A stretch of 64,000 nucleotides of DNA, taken from the NCBI GenBank assembly GCA_013423325.1, contig BLJB01000028.1, forward strand, positions 62,001 through 126,000. Reading direction: 5' to 3'. The position numbers and the translations under genes were made by a program. Each line of letters opens with the position of its first letter. Position 1 is the first letter of the stretch. The stretch is from Usnea hakonensis (lineage: Eukaryota > Ascomycota > Lecanoromycetes > Lecanorales > Parmeliaceae). Under the pieces are notes generated by a model. That model saw nothing but the letters and a program-made list of their open reading frames with translations. It had not been told where the DNA came from and did not search any database. Shown in pieces: positions 9,331 through 21,190 of the stretch.

Positions 9331-11660
9331 CAAGGAATCGGTTCTGAGGAGAACTGGAAATACCGGATCATGAGTCTTTGATGACCAGGCAAGACTTTCC
9401 AAGGCACACATGATATTCATCATGGCCGCAATGGAAAATTTCCCAAAGGCATCACATCTGACCGGAACAACGCGTCGGATACTGGGCGCATGGATCGTAA
9501 TGCAGCAATGTCGGTTGGGCACAATTGTGCCACTTGATTGCTTGTTGTACTACTGCACTGCACCGAGAACACTACTTTTTATATTTTCTGGCCTATGTTG
9601 CGGTAATGTCCGATCTGGCAATGGCTACTACCATGGCTACTGCCGAATTGGCCATTGCTATTGTTCTATGCTTCCTAAGCAATGGGTACTCAAATAGATC
9701 TTTTCATCACACTCATTCACCCATGCATTCACATGCTCATATTGTGCTACCCTTGTCAATGTGTCGGGAATGGATTTCGGCGGTAAGGTGACTTTGCAGC
9801 TGGGTGCATATCAGTTTGCCTTCAATAATACAACGTTGCCAAGAACGAGGGCGCATAGTAGGTGTGGAAGAGAGTCGCCTCGCCGTTCAAAAAGCAATTC
9901 AAAAGCTTGATGCTTTAGGTCTCATGAACATGCCATTTTCACATCCCCTTCGAGACGGGAAAAGCTCAAGTTCCGAACCAGTGCCGTCTTCCAGCCATTA
10001 CGCAGACAGTCTGCCGACCTTCAGGGGAGACATTGGCTGATAATCTTTTCTCTCGTGATATTCCTAGTCGGTAGCGTCATCTGCGAGGATATAAGACTGC
10101 TCCGCGGCGATTCCTACTACAACACTCTGTGCGTCGGTTTCTTATGCTACTAGAACTGACTCGATTACAACAATGAAATTGAATACTGGCTTGCGATATA
10201 TAAATGAAACTTTTGGGAACGATCTCGAATAAGCAAGCGTTGAATGAGGCGAGTCAGGGCTATGGAAGACTATGGCAACATCACCAGCGAACTAAATAAT
10301 AAGCTGGTACACTACGCCATTAAACACCGGCCAGCAAATAAGGGAGACACTCAGAGCCGAACATGCAGCACGACAGTTAGCCATTGCCAAAATGGAGGCC
10401 GCCGACGTCAAGGCTACCGACGACCTGAATCGAACCTGTCATTATATCCGTGCTGCTATAGACGCTCGAGCCAAAAGTCAAACCCGGCAAGCCCAAGCTC
10501 AAGAGACCGTCCAACTGAAACCTCGCCAAGTTCGCCAAGCTCAAGAAACGGAGGAACTTCACGCTCGCCGTACACAAGAGGCAGCACAACTACAAGCTCC
10601 TGAAGACCTACTCGGTCATTATGGTTGTCCTGAGCGCTTATATTGGCGGCCCGGGGCCGATCCTTGACCGCCGTGGCATGTGCCTGGGGACTTGGACTGC
10701 TCGCACACGCATGCCATGACCGCTGAATACTACCGACTGCTGCCGAGTTCAAGAATCGGAAGAGGCTCAGGAAGCCGCTTGTCATGGCGTACACGATGCT
10801 GATGAGATCGAGGTGCAACCATGTATTGCCTGCAATGCAGGGTCGAGTAGTACGCGTACGCCAAGTTATCTAGATGACCAACAAATGCGCATCCAGTCAG
10901 CGTACCTTCCCCTTACCACAGATATCCAATGATGCCAACGTGGGGGTAGCCACAGTGAGAGCTGGTCTCCTCGCCCCCCCATCGGTCTTCGTTCATATAA
11001 CATTACTTCGAATAGGGGAACCCCAGAACAGAGGTAGGACTACCAAAGCCATCTCAAGAGAAAGGGGTCTCAAAGCATCACTCCCATTCTCTTGTAATAG
11101 TGTCACTCATCCTTCTTGGGTTATATCCATGCTGACTCATATCGTTTGTAGAGCCTGTTTATACTTTTTGTCACGCTTGGGGGCATACATCATGGTCAAG
11201 TAAGGTAATGTACTTTAAGGAAGCACGTAACAGGATCCTAATTTTCTCTCACCAACCACGCACAAGTATAGAAATACGCAACCAGTAACCAGTAAGTCCC
11301 TAGCTCTTAATACGCTGCATCATTTGATACATATACCGCCCTTAACATCGTCTCGAGCTTAGTGTCTCAAGGAAATCCACTGCATTACTCCTATCCTTAC
11401 TTTCATTCGTCCTTCTAGGGAGTAATCACTGACACAAATCTTCTATAGTGCCTGTATGTAACGTGTGCCTCTGCTGGGGACATACCTCATCAACCTGCAC
11501 TCAGTCAAGACCTAGAGATGAAAATGTACGTACACAATAAGCCTTTTTCCTCCAACCCATCAGATCCCATGCTTGTGAACCAGACCTAGCTCCGCACAAT
11601 TTTGCTTCCCGTACATATCACATACATTTTCAGTCTTCTTCGAGTAATCGATCGCTAACA
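9331..11660. other. repeat-rich DNA with short unrecognised frames
   Basis: Short frames at 9804-10040 and 10244-10667 look protein-like. The second is rich in Ala/Gln/Arg, with a QAQETVQLKPRQVRQAQETE helix. They have no recognisable domain and no conserved start. From about 11200 to 11640 the DNA has no coding signal and could be decayed LTR or leader sequence of the gypsy element whose integrase lies just to the right. Confidence 0.35.
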
Positions 11661-11662
11661 AT

Positions 11663-12340
11663 ATGTATCTAGTCAATGCTGCGAGGCATGGAAGCCCTCA
11701 GAAAGCGCCTATGCGCGCATTTTGGGGCTCCACCCTTTCCTCCCTTGGAGGTCATAATCAAAGACTCCAGCACTGGGCGCGGGACGCGTACTGGCCATGG
11801 TACCGTGACTTTGAGAACGTCGAAACATTGAACAACGAAATGCAGTCTAGATACGATAAAATCCATGAGAAAGATATGCTCTATCCAGCCTAAAACCCGT
11901 TCAACGCAATGGCAGAACCAATTAGCGAAGCAGAATACAATAACTACCTACTTAGCACACACAATGGAAGAGTCACACTGGCACCTGGCAAAACCACATG
12001 AAAGGCTCTCGAATGGGCTGTCGCAATGTTTGAACGATTAGAGCTAGGTGATTAAGGCTTACCCAAGGTCATTCTATCAGATCGTAACCCTAAGTCTCTA
12101 TCTAAATCATAGACCATCCTCTTTGAACGACTGCATGTCAAATTCTTGTATTCCACCGCTTACTATTCTCAAGATGGCCAAAGCGAACGCACAAACCAGA
12201 CCACTGAGATCATGCTACGGTACTTTGTCGCAAGCCTGGAAAGACCCGATCTATGGCCAAAGGTCCTACTAGGCAGAGAGAAGGAGCAGAAATCCTCAAC
12301 CGAAACCCCCCCCCCCCCAAGGCTTGTTTTCGTTTGAACA
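11663..12340 (+). pseudogene. gypsy integrase core remnant with stop codons
   Basis: From about 12030 one frame reads GD, stop, GLPKVILSDRNPKSLSKS, stop, TILFERLHVKFLYSTAYYSQ, then DGQSERTNQTTEIMLRYF. This is the integrase catalytic core, with the second Asp (SDRN) and the Glu block (GQSERTNQT). The two stops sit where the family has Trp, as expected if TGG was changed to TAA/TAG by RIP. The first Asp block is not recognisable upstream. The left part (11663-11893) encodes an open but unassigned segment. Twelve C residues at 12306-12317 end the readable homology. Confidence 0.7.
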
Positions 12341-12762
12341 AGTGAAGGGAATTCTGCCCAGTCTGGGCGAAAACGGCATAAACGATCACGTCTACAATCT
12401 CTCATGAACTCCAGCGCATCAAGCTCTACTGGACTCTCGCCCAATGAGACACGTGCTCAGCAATAAAAGCCGAAAACAAACTGGACTGGCAGGAAGTCCA
12501 GAAACGAATGAAAAGGGATATGTCGCACGCCATTGAAGATAGTTACTCGTACAAATCATAGGCGGGAAGCTACGCGGACATTAAGGACCGATCGACACTT
12601 GCTGCGCGATAGTATTTGCAAACATCCGCACTGAGGGGCTTCAGGTCCTCAATCATAACGATACAGCATTCCACGATAAGGCCCGAGCTATCAGATACGG
12701 AATAGAGGCTGTACCCCTTTTGGATGGTGCAAAACTAGTAGACTGTGTCTCGTTACTGAGAT

Positions 12763-13104
12763 TTGGGAGGCCGACAAGTATCAAATGGAGGATCCGTTCT
12801 CTGTCTAATTTTCCCGAGGGAGTCCAACAAGAATAGCCGGCGTACCTTTGAGGACTGGGAGCTGTTACAGAGTTGGCTACTAGAGAATTACTCCGTTGGA
12901 GATGTGGCACTAGATGCAGAGCTAAAAATGGAGCGTATTCGAATGAGGGCCAACGAATCCGTGCAAGATTTTATCAATCGTTTCGAGACTCTTGCGACAG
13001 ACCTCTCATGGAATGACTCTGCCATCTGTCATGCATTCCGAAGGAAACTATCCATCGAGATCCTAGATCGAATCCACCAGTCTCGGCATAATATATTGCT
13101 CTGA
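12763..13104 (+). pseudogene. retrotransposon gag-like fragment
   Basis: The frame encodes FEDWELLQSWLLENYSVGDV, then ELKMERIRMRANESVQDFIN and RFETLATDLSW, ending AFRRKLSIEIL. This matches the general layout of the Ty3/gypsy gag domain: a helix, an (L/I)xxxxMxxxESVxxFxxRFE core, and a final FxxxL. No CCHC knuckle follows; the frame stops at 13104. Gag lies downstream of the integrase remnant, so the two pieces are not collinear parts of one element. Confidence 0.55.
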
Positions 13105-14129
13105 GGAACTTACAAGTTTTGCTCTGAGGCACAAACCATTTTCCGTGTACTACCTTTGCTGCAACAACATCTCTGCGGACAAATTACACAACTTTCGCAA
13201 TATACTCGACCTCTACAGCCTTATCATCTCCACCCACGCAGGCCATAGAGCACAGCAGAGGTGATTATGGTCATACCGACCAGGCTCATACTGCGACTAT
13301 GCCAATCATGAGCTATGAGTATATAAAATAGGAGCAGGCGAAATGCAATTGATAAGGAACCTACTCTGGGAAAAGGAAGCCAGCGGGAACAGCATGTGAC
13401 GAATTCAAGTCAAGCTGCCTCCCACAATGTTATAACGACATCTATACAAAAAACACGACATGACGCAAATTAGCAGCACGACTTAGGAGTACGCGATAAT
13501 CCACGGAGTACGAGTACAGCAGCAGAGGGGACCGTCGCGTTACCGCCGCTACTCCATATAGCCGATACGCATAAAGATCGCCCACCAGCATCATATGATG
13601 TCGAGATAGGGGAGATCACTCATATACGGCATGCTGAAGATCATGCCGGGCCGGAAGATATGGAAACCCAGTAAGTCCTTACGTGTCATAAATCCAGTCA
13701 CCTGAGCGCTAATACATCTTGTAGCCAAGTGATCTTAGGAGCAGAAGAAAGATCACAGTGGGTATCAGGGAATCTAAGGAGGAGCGCCAATCAATAGAAG
13801 TCAATAAGGGGTGGAAGAAAAGATGGCAGAGATTCAGCGGAAAAGACAGAGTAGAAAGAGGAAGGCTAGGAAAGCGATATGGAGACTTTGGCGTAAGTTG
13901 AGTCAATACTTCCCGGTCTTAATTGTCTTTGATGATACATTCAATTACTTTCCGTTGCCTTTTCTTCTCCAGTAGCAATTTGTTTGACATCATTCAAGAA
14001 GTTCGCGCTAGTGATAAAGTAAATCTTGTTTCTTACTCAAACTTCAGTTTACCTTACCACATTCAACTCTTTATCTATATCTAATATCTACCTCACCAGG
14101 CTCCCTACCCTACCGGGCTCCTAGACATT
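13105..14129. other. decayed retroelement DNA without open frame
   Basis: Stretches of protein-like translation interrupted by stops continue to about 13670. AT-rich sequence follows. No domain was recognised and no LTR boundary could be set. Confidence 0.35.
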
Positions 14130-14588
14130 ATGGCGAGTACTACAAGCAACACTGTTACCCCTAAAGGCGAGCGTATCATAGTATCCCAAGTTCAAGAAAG
14201 CGATGTCAGCATCAAATATAGAGCGAAGCACCTAGTATTTAACCGTTAGTTAAACAATACAGGTGAACTATTTATATCCACGCCAGCAAAAAGAGAGACC
14301 TACAAGGAACACCTTAACTAGCCACTCATCAATTCTTTTCTAAGCGCCAACGTTGTCTATAAGCCTACGCAGGCAGAGATCCTAGTATATTGCAAGCCAC
14401 AAACCATTATCCTAGACTACTACAAATTTTGGGCCTTGATTCATATACCAACTGGGAGATTCACCAGATGGAAGCTTGATTTTAGTAAAAGGAATGACCT
14501 TGCAAAAGATACCTTCCTACCGCATGGGGCAGCTGCTATTATGAGGGACAGTAAGAATTTCCTTCGATGCCCAGTTTGGGAAGGGTGA
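14130..14588 (+). pseudogene. unrecognised ORF with two in-frame stops
   Basis: One frame of 153 codons runs from ATG 14130 to TGA 14588 with two internal TAG codons. It contains GERIIVSQVQESDVSIKYRA, then KPTQAEILVYCKPQTIILDY, then DTFLPHGAAAIMRDSKNF. The even amino-acid composition suggests a former protein. The family is unknown to me; a retroelement gag or a small accessory ORF is possible. Its position at the right edge of the repeat block fits a RIP-damaged element. Confidence 0.4.
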
Positions 14589-14815
14589 AAATATACAAAG
14601 CTAAAGTTCCGTAGGGGCAACGATGCTGCCTTTGCAGTACAATATGGAACGAGATTCCATCGCACTGTAAGTCGCGCAAAAGCTGAGCACACACTTGCCA
14701 TATATATTGCCATTTACATATACGGTAGCGAAGAATAAAAAAAGGGCGAAATTATAGAATTCCCACACAGCAATTTTTTCACAAATATCATAGAGAAGAA
14801 GATACGAGTACAGGT

Positions 14816-16160
14816 GAAGGACGACAGGATAGGATAGGATAGGAGGAGGAACATACCATCCTAAAGTAAAGTGTTTAAAGCAGTATTTCAGCGAGGGAAC
14901 CGAGTCGAACCAGAGCAATATCAAAGTATACCCAGCGATGTAATCCCTCCATCGTTGCATTCTCCATCTCCCCTCCCACCCCCCCTCATCCTTTCGCCAC
15001 AGCAGCATGCCTCTCCGCCTCGCCTCGATGATACATCCCCTATCATGTCACATCAAACCATATACACTCCCAGCCTTCTCTCCTCCACCCTCTTCTTCCC
15101 CACCCACCCAAACCATCATACCCTTCGCGCGCCGCGCACACCCTCACGCCCCCCCCGCCCCACAAAAAAAACTGCCCCTAACCCCCCAACCCCCCACCCT
15201 CGGTGCCCAATCGAGAAATATAACCTCACACCACACCACGCCACGCCCTAACGCTCCTAAATCCCACCGCCGTAGCGTAAATCAGCACAGCAGTCGTGGT
15301 GTATAAGAGCTGAAGCTGAAGCTGCTTCCAGGAGAAGAGAACGGATGTTGCTGTGTAAGAGGAGGAGGAGGAGGAAGAAGAAGAAGAAGAAGAAGAATGA
15401 GGTATCTTTAATGAGGTTGACATTACGGAAAAAAAGAGAAAAAATGGGGAAAGTGGGAGGGAAGTGTTGGTGGAGGATGATATATGGGGGGAGGGGAGTG
15501 GAAAGGGGGGGGGGCAAAGTGTTTCGTCCCATTGCCTTCCTGCCCTCTCATTCTTACTAACTCCCAATGCCCAGTGACATCTTCCCTCTCTCCGCCCCTC
15601 TCCTCTCCCCCCCCCCCTTTCCCACTCCCACTCCAAACACACCTACTACAGCCTGAGCGAGTGAGTGAGTACGAGTGATAGCGTAGCTGATAGGATAAGC
15701 GGGATATATTGCGCAGGGGGCCGGGGATGGGGAGTAGGAGGAGTATTGGCGGATGGATGGGTGAACAGATGAAGGGGTGGATGGGGAGATGGATTGATGG
15801 ATAGATAAGTAGGTAGGGAGATAGGGGATACCTCTCCTCTCCCCTCCCCACTTTCCTCCTCCCCTCTATTCCCCCCTGCGCCCCCTTCCCCTTACCACGC
15901 TCCAAACACACCTACTATAGCCTGAGCGAGCGAGCAAGAGTGATGGGGTTGGATGATTGGATGGGCGGGATGTATGAATGTAGGGTGTCTGAGTGGGGGG
16001 TGGGGGGGGGTGATTTGGGAGTTGGGATGGAGGAAAGGAGGAATTTTGGGAACGGGAGACGGGTGGGGAGATGGGGGAATGGAGGGATGGATCGATGGAT
16101 GCATGGATGCATGGAGGGAGGGTTAGGGGGATGTGTGTGTATGAGAGCGGAGGAGATGAT
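14816..16160. repeat. low-complexity, strand-asymmetric block
   Basis: The block starts with GGATA repeats (about 14825-14845), then turns C-rich/CT-rich (14940-15250). It continues with a GGA/GAA trinucleotide run (15361-15398), long G and C runs (15480-15620), and GGAT/GATG-type repeats (15750-15830 and 16080-16120). A segment with CAAACACACCTACTA followed by AGCCTGAGCGAG occurs twice, near 15635 and 15904. The open frames across it are products of base bias and are not considered genes. Confidence 0.75.
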
Positions 16161-16358
16161 GACAAGAAGCTATGTGGGGAAATACAAATAAGCTATTATC
16201 TTGCTGTAAAGTCGAAGGTCCTAGAGCAAGGAACTAAAGGTACTTTAAGACCTTACTTTAGTGAACCGTTGATGATGACTGCTAACATCCGAGCACGGTA
16301 AGCAAATCCACTGTTGCTCTTGCGCATTCATAAAGCTGCTGCGGAGCGGCAATCCCGC

Positions 16359-18205
16359 TCAAACGAACTTCATACCCTGCACGCCATCCACAAAGCTCTC
16401 CACGATCCCATTTGCGCCTCCAAGTTTCTGACGCCTGCTGCCCCCATACGTCTTCGCCCAGGTGACCCTCTCCCCACACATAATCTCATACGCCGTCTTC
16501 GCTATTTCCAGCACGTCTTCATAGAGTGAGGGATTGATCGCAGCGTAGCCATCGCACATGTCTGCCAACGCGACAACCACTTCATCCACCATGAAGCCCC
16601 AGCGGGTGATCTTGAAGGAAGTTGCTGTGATTTTGGTTTCAAAGCCAAGGCCGTGTAACATGCGAAGGGTGAGCTCAATCACTTGGGTTGCGAGGCCGTC
16701 GGAATGGCACGCGGAGATGAGGTTGATTATTGGGCCGACGACTGCTTTGCGCGGCTCGATTGTTGGTGGATTAATATAGGTAGACTCAAGAGCGTCGAGG
16801 AGAGCCGTGTACCTATGACACTGTCAGATACAAGACTAAGTATTGTGATGGGCAATGACCATACACTTCAAGACCAGTCCCGATGTTCTTCTCAAAGTAC
16901 TGAATTAATTCATCGATAATCTTGGCACGCTTCTTTATCTTCTTGTGGGAATAGTCTTTCTCCGCGAGGCACACCTGGCACTCACATTGGAAACCCCACT
17001 TCTCGAGCATCTTTTGACGTTCTTCATACTTCTCCAGGCAAGCTATGTAACCGAATTTAAGCTCAGTGTCTGCTGGAATATCGGCCTGCGCTCGAAAAAT
17101 CATCATGTCACCAATAAAGGTACGCCGTACAAGCGGAAGGCAGCTATGATTGATGTAGGAAGCGTGTATCCAGACGCCGATGGAACCTGCATCTTCGTCC
17201 TTGAGGTCATCGGGGGTATGGCCACTCTTCCAGTGGTATTCGTAGGTAAGGCTTGGGAATCCGAATGCGTTGTACATGATCCGATGCTGAACAAAAGCAC
17301 TACCGGAATTCATTAGCGGATTTACAATGACTTGATTGAGGTCTCTCACTCGTCGACCTGGGGTAGTTTTGTATCTCGGTCAATGTCTTCATCGGCGTCA
17401 GGACCTGGATATAAGTCGGCAAATGCTGAGACGAGGCTGGGGTTCCTGATCAACTTGATGAATGTATGTACAGCAATCTCTGCGCGGAGTTTCAGTCTCC
17501 ATCGAGATGCGTCGGAGCCAGGGTTCTCAAGACGACTGGACTCTGCGGCTGTCTTGGTCTCATTCGTAGCAAACGCAGCGGCGAAATTCTTTTCGCACAG
17601 CAGCAGCTCGCCTGCCTTTACAGCCCTCGTGGTGAAAAGGCCACGACCATGGGATTCAATGACACATTTGCGGACCTCAATTGGGCCAATGTAGGTTGCG
17701 CGATCCAGGCGCGGTGATTGCTCTTTGGTGGTTGCCTCGTCTATCATGGATGCGAAGTCGTACTCTCCGGCTTGTTCACGTAATCGAAGCTCACATCGCT
17801 CGATGTCTTTGATGATAGCTTCGTTCCTTGGACAGAGCTTTTCCAGTTGCGACAAATAGGAGCGGCACCTTGCGAAGCTCCCTAATCCGTAAGAGGCACG
17901 ACTAGCCCTGAAGAGTGCTTTCTGGTTCGTGTGGTCCATTTCGAGAACAGCCAATGCATCTTCGTGTGCAGTGTCGAAGAACTCGGATGACAATCTAGCT
18001 TGGCAGCGGTTCAAGAGGAGTACTAGAGCATGGTCCGGGGTCGATATCCGTCGTAAAGCTTCATCATAGCTGGATCTCGTTAATCAGAATTCGTGATAGC
18101 ACAAGCGATGAGTTACCAATCAACAGCGTCCTGATATTTGCCATTCTTGTAATGTGTATTTCCTTGGAGTTTCAAAATCAAGGCGCCTGTCGGCATCAGA
18201 GCCAT
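16359..18205 (-). CDS. TPR and SET domain protein (SMYD-like lysine methyltransferase)
   Basis: Four exons in consistent phase: 18205-18117, 18069-17350, 17299-16865 and 16812-16359 (565 residues). The start is the first ATG after an in-frame stop. Residues about 10-100 form TPR-like helices (LKLQGNTHYKNGKYQDAVD continuing across intron 1). A split SET domain follows: RGLFTTRAVKAGELLLCEKN near 150, YNAFGFP at 279-285, and INHSC at 319-323. KFGYI and a post-SET cysteine cluster WGFQCECQVC come next. A helical C-terminal region follows. The family transfers methyl groups from S-adenosylmethionine to lysines of proteins. The NHSC motif is intact, so activity is likely; the substrate is unknown. 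One of the introns (50 bp, GTGAGA..GGTAG) removes an apparent stop. Confidence 0.85.
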
Positions 18206-18474
18206 CGTTTCCTTATCGGGTGGTACCGTTGGTGGAAGACCTGCCGGTAACGGTGAAATTCGTCAGTCCGGGTCGGAAGCGTGGGTTGAGAAGTCTGTTT
18301 GAAGCGCAGTGACGAGGGGGTGAATGTTTGTGTGTCCGAATCAACACGGCGGGAACCTGCATAGAGCGTCACTTGCTGCTTTGTTTGTGATCCAACAAAT
18401 ATGCGCAAACAAGTGAATATCCGGCATTTATTCCGCTATTCACCAAAAGGTCTTCAAAGTCTTGAACACTCACC

Positions 18475-19240
18475 TCAGGTTGTGGGCACAGGGGGCAGCC
18501 AAGCCCAGGTCACTTCAACGCGTCCAAGACTTGGATCAGCCAATTGTTTAAAAGCCCCAGGACTCACGTCTAAATCGGTAGGTTGACAGCCAATACCTAA
18601 AGCCACTCAGCCAATTTTTTTTTCTTTTCTTTTTTGATGAAATGTGACTCTGACGGGGTCTTACATCGATCTACCACAGTCAAATCAATGCTGTTACCAT
18701 TTCGAATAGCTCGTAATTTGTGCCCACACAGCGGATTGTTGTTAGGATCTGAGCCTTTAGATACGGCGTCAAAGGTAAAGTGACTGATGGACACAATGTT
18801 GTCGGTGGCGGACGAGGTAATACCGCAGGCACCAAGTCCAGGGCCGTAGTAGGTGAGATCGCCTGTGTGACTTTGCGAACCCAGAGGGAGATTTTGATGG
18901 TGGCTGAGGAAAGAAGATATTCAGACATAACACTTGCAAAATTCCAGGTTGGGTTAGAGTCGTACCTAGATTTCCTGCCGAGGCCAATTGCAAGACCGAG
19001 TATCAAAGCCAATAGGATCAAGGATGATAGTATGATGATGATGATGCAAGCTATCTTTCGACTGAAGCCCAGGTACGTTCTGTACTTTGGCATGACACGA
19101 TCAAAGAGGATGAATGCTCGTTCTTTGACACTTGATATCTGGCCATTCTGTACCTGCTTTGCTCCGTGTTGGTGTGAGGTGGTCTCCCATTCTGGCAAGT
19201 GGAACTCTTGGACACCCTCATGACTCTTTGCATGTTCCAT
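18475..19240 (-). CDS. membrane-anchored double-psi beta-barrel (RlpA/expansin-like) protein
   Basis: Three exons, all phases agreeing: 19240-18966, 18903-18665 and 18596-18475 (211 residues). The start is the first ATG in frame. Residues about 45-85 include a single transmembrane helix (IIIILSSLILLALILGLAIG), and the protein has no cleavable signal, so a type II anchor is expected. The outside domain carries GDLTYYGPGLGACG, then DPNNNPLCGHKLRA, VVDRCIGCQPTDLDVSP, and ends GRVEVTW. This is the fungal RlpA-like double-psi beta-barrel with the TYYGPGLGACG, LCG and DRC-x-GC motifs. Related secreted proteins bind or loosen wall polysaccharide. The Asp of the expansin/MltA catalytic site was not assessed. 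It shares a 408-bp divergent promoter region with sdhB. Confidence 0.85.
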
Positions 19241-19648
19241 GTTTCGTAACACTCTCGATTCAAATGGTACGCGTGATTAATACAAAGAGTAGATGCTGAA
19301 TCAATTTTTAAATACTGCTACAGAGTAATGATGGTAATGATGGTAATTTAACAAAGGAGAACTTTACTTTAGATGATTTTGCGGGAGCCAATCATAAATG
19401 CTGATATTTGATTACGCACTAGTCCGAGAATGGAATAGTCAGATCTTCATCCTCGGTTGTTATTGTATGGTGCATTTTGCCTCTTCCTCTTTATCCTCCT
19501 CTCCATCATCATTCACCATCCACCACATCCACCACCAATACAATCACCACAATACAATTTGCGTATAGCCTCAATTGTCAAAGGCGAAAACAAATTCAAA
19601 AGCATAGTCAGAGGCCCCTCATTCCCCCCCTCTCCCCTCCAAATCACA
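19241..19648. promoter_or_regulatory. divergent intergenic region between the DPBB gene and sdhB
   Basis: Two start codons face away from each other over 408 bp. The sdhB side has a pyrimidine- and CAAT/CACC-rich leader (19500-19560), usual for fungal housekeeping promoters. No defined transcription factor site is claimed. Confidence 0.4.
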
Positions 19649-20705
19649 ATGGCCGCCCTACGCACCACAACCAACACCACATCCCGCCTTCTAGCCTCCA
19701 CTCGCCCTTGCACCCTCTCTCCTTTCCTCCGCCGCACCTATGCAACCGTCGATCCTGTCTCCAAACTCGGCGAAGCCATGTCTGCTACTCAACCACCCGT
19801 CTCCTCCAAACATACCTCCACCATCCACGAGCCCGCCCAATCCCCCGAGGCCCGAACAAAGACCTTCCACATCTACCGCTGGTCTCCTGACACCCCTACC
19901 GAGAAACCAAAAATGCAATCATACACTCTAGATCTGAACAAGACGGGCCCCATGGTGCTAGATGCTCTGATTCGGATCAAGAACGAGGTCGATCCTACCT
20001 TGACTTTTCGGAGGAGTTGCAGGGAGGGCATCTGTGGGAGCTGTGCTATGAACATTGACGGTGTCAACACGCTGGCTTGCTTGTGTACGTCTTTATCAAA
20101 TCCTTTCGATTGGACCCATTGCTGACGAGCCCTTCACAGGCCGCATCCCAACAAACACATCCCACGAAGCCCGCATCTACCCTCTACCCCACACCTACGT
20201 CGTCAAAGATCTCGTTCCAGATCTGACCCAATTCTACAAGCAATACAAATCCATCAAGCCGTACCTCCAACGCGAAACCAAAACTGAAGATGTACGCCCT
20301 CCCACCCCTCTCCCCTCTCCCCTAATCCCCTACGCACCTCCCCCCTCCCTTCCTCACTACTAACCTCCCCACCACCCCCAGGGCCTCGAAAACCGCCAAT
20401 CACCCACCGACCGCAAAAAGCTCGACGGCCTCTACGAATGCATCCTCTGCGCCTGCTGCTCCACATCCTGCCCCTCCTACTGGTGGAACAGCGAAGAATA
20501 CCTCGGCCCCGCCGTCCTCCTCCAATCCTACCGCTGGCTCGCCGACTCGCGCGACGAGCACAAGGCGGAGCGGAAAGAGATGTTGGACAACAGCATGAGT
20601 CTGTACCGGTGCCATACGATTTTGAACTGCTCGAGGACGTGTCCGAAGGGGTTGAACCCAGGGAGGGCGATTGCGGAGATCAAGAAGACGATGGCTTTTA
20701 CGTGA
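19649..20705 (+). CDS. sdhB: succinate dehydrogenase iron-sulfur subunit
   Basis: Exons 19649-20084, 20140-20291 and 20382-20705 give 303 residues. It is the Fe-S subunit of mitochondrial complex II and carries electrons from succinate/FAD to ubiquinone. A basic, Ser/Thr/Arg-rich N-terminus is the mitochondrial targeting sequence. The [2Fe-2S] ligands are in [10 protein letters not shown] plus a later Cys of TLACLC. The [4Fe-4S] set is [10 protein letters not shown], and the [3Fe-4S] set is [17 protein letters not shown]. Pro227, Asn232 and His274 correspond to P225, N230 and H272 of Botrytis SdhB, positions at which substitutions give resistance to SDHI fungicides; all are wild type here. 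A GTGAG donor overlaps the last codons, so a slightly different C-terminus by extra splicing is possible. Length fits the family. Confidence 0.96.
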
Positions 20706-21190
20706 GAGGGGTCGGATGCGGGCAATGGGGGATAGAGGGAGCGAATCATATGCAAAGCGAGAAGGGCGTCATGCACGTATCAAGAACCTGGATAGCTGAT
20801 TGGAACAGGAGGATTGAAGGAACTCGCTCGTTAAACTATCTTTTCCCAAAGCCCATTTATTGTAAATAGCACTTTCAATGCAAATATATACGGTCCCTTC
20901 TTTCTTTCTTTCATCCATCTATCAGTCTCACCGCCACACGATTCCCATGCATGTAGCAACTAGGTCAAGGCCATACATAAGTAGCCAGGTCATTGTCAAA
21001 AGACAGGACATGAGGAGATGAGGCAAGAGGAGATGAATGAGCATCAAGAGTAGGTAAGAGAGCAAGCACATTAGATTTCAGCACTGCACGTCATTACTTT
21101 TCTTTCTGCATTACAAACACACAACGCTTCTCCCCTCCAGTCCAGTCCAGTCCAGCATAGGTAGCTCTCCCTCACTCAAGACGCCAGGTA
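20706..21190. other. convergent intergenic region
   Basis: It lies between the 3' ends of sdhB and the second TPR-SET gene. It has CTTT and CCAGT short repeats (about 20903, 21145) and no coding signal. Confidence 0.5.

Noticed and set aside
14871..16301. Many open frames (some over 130 codons) on both strands
   Set aside because: They arise from CT/GA-biased low-complexity DNA, give Pro/Ser/His or Gly/Arg-rich translations, overlap in all frames and lack any domain.
19873..20869. Minus- and plus-strand frames overlapping sdhB, and an extra sdhB exon after the GTGAG at 20699
   Set aside because: The frames are shadows. The extra exon would add an unconserved tail, whereas the TGA at 20703-20705 gives a normal family length.
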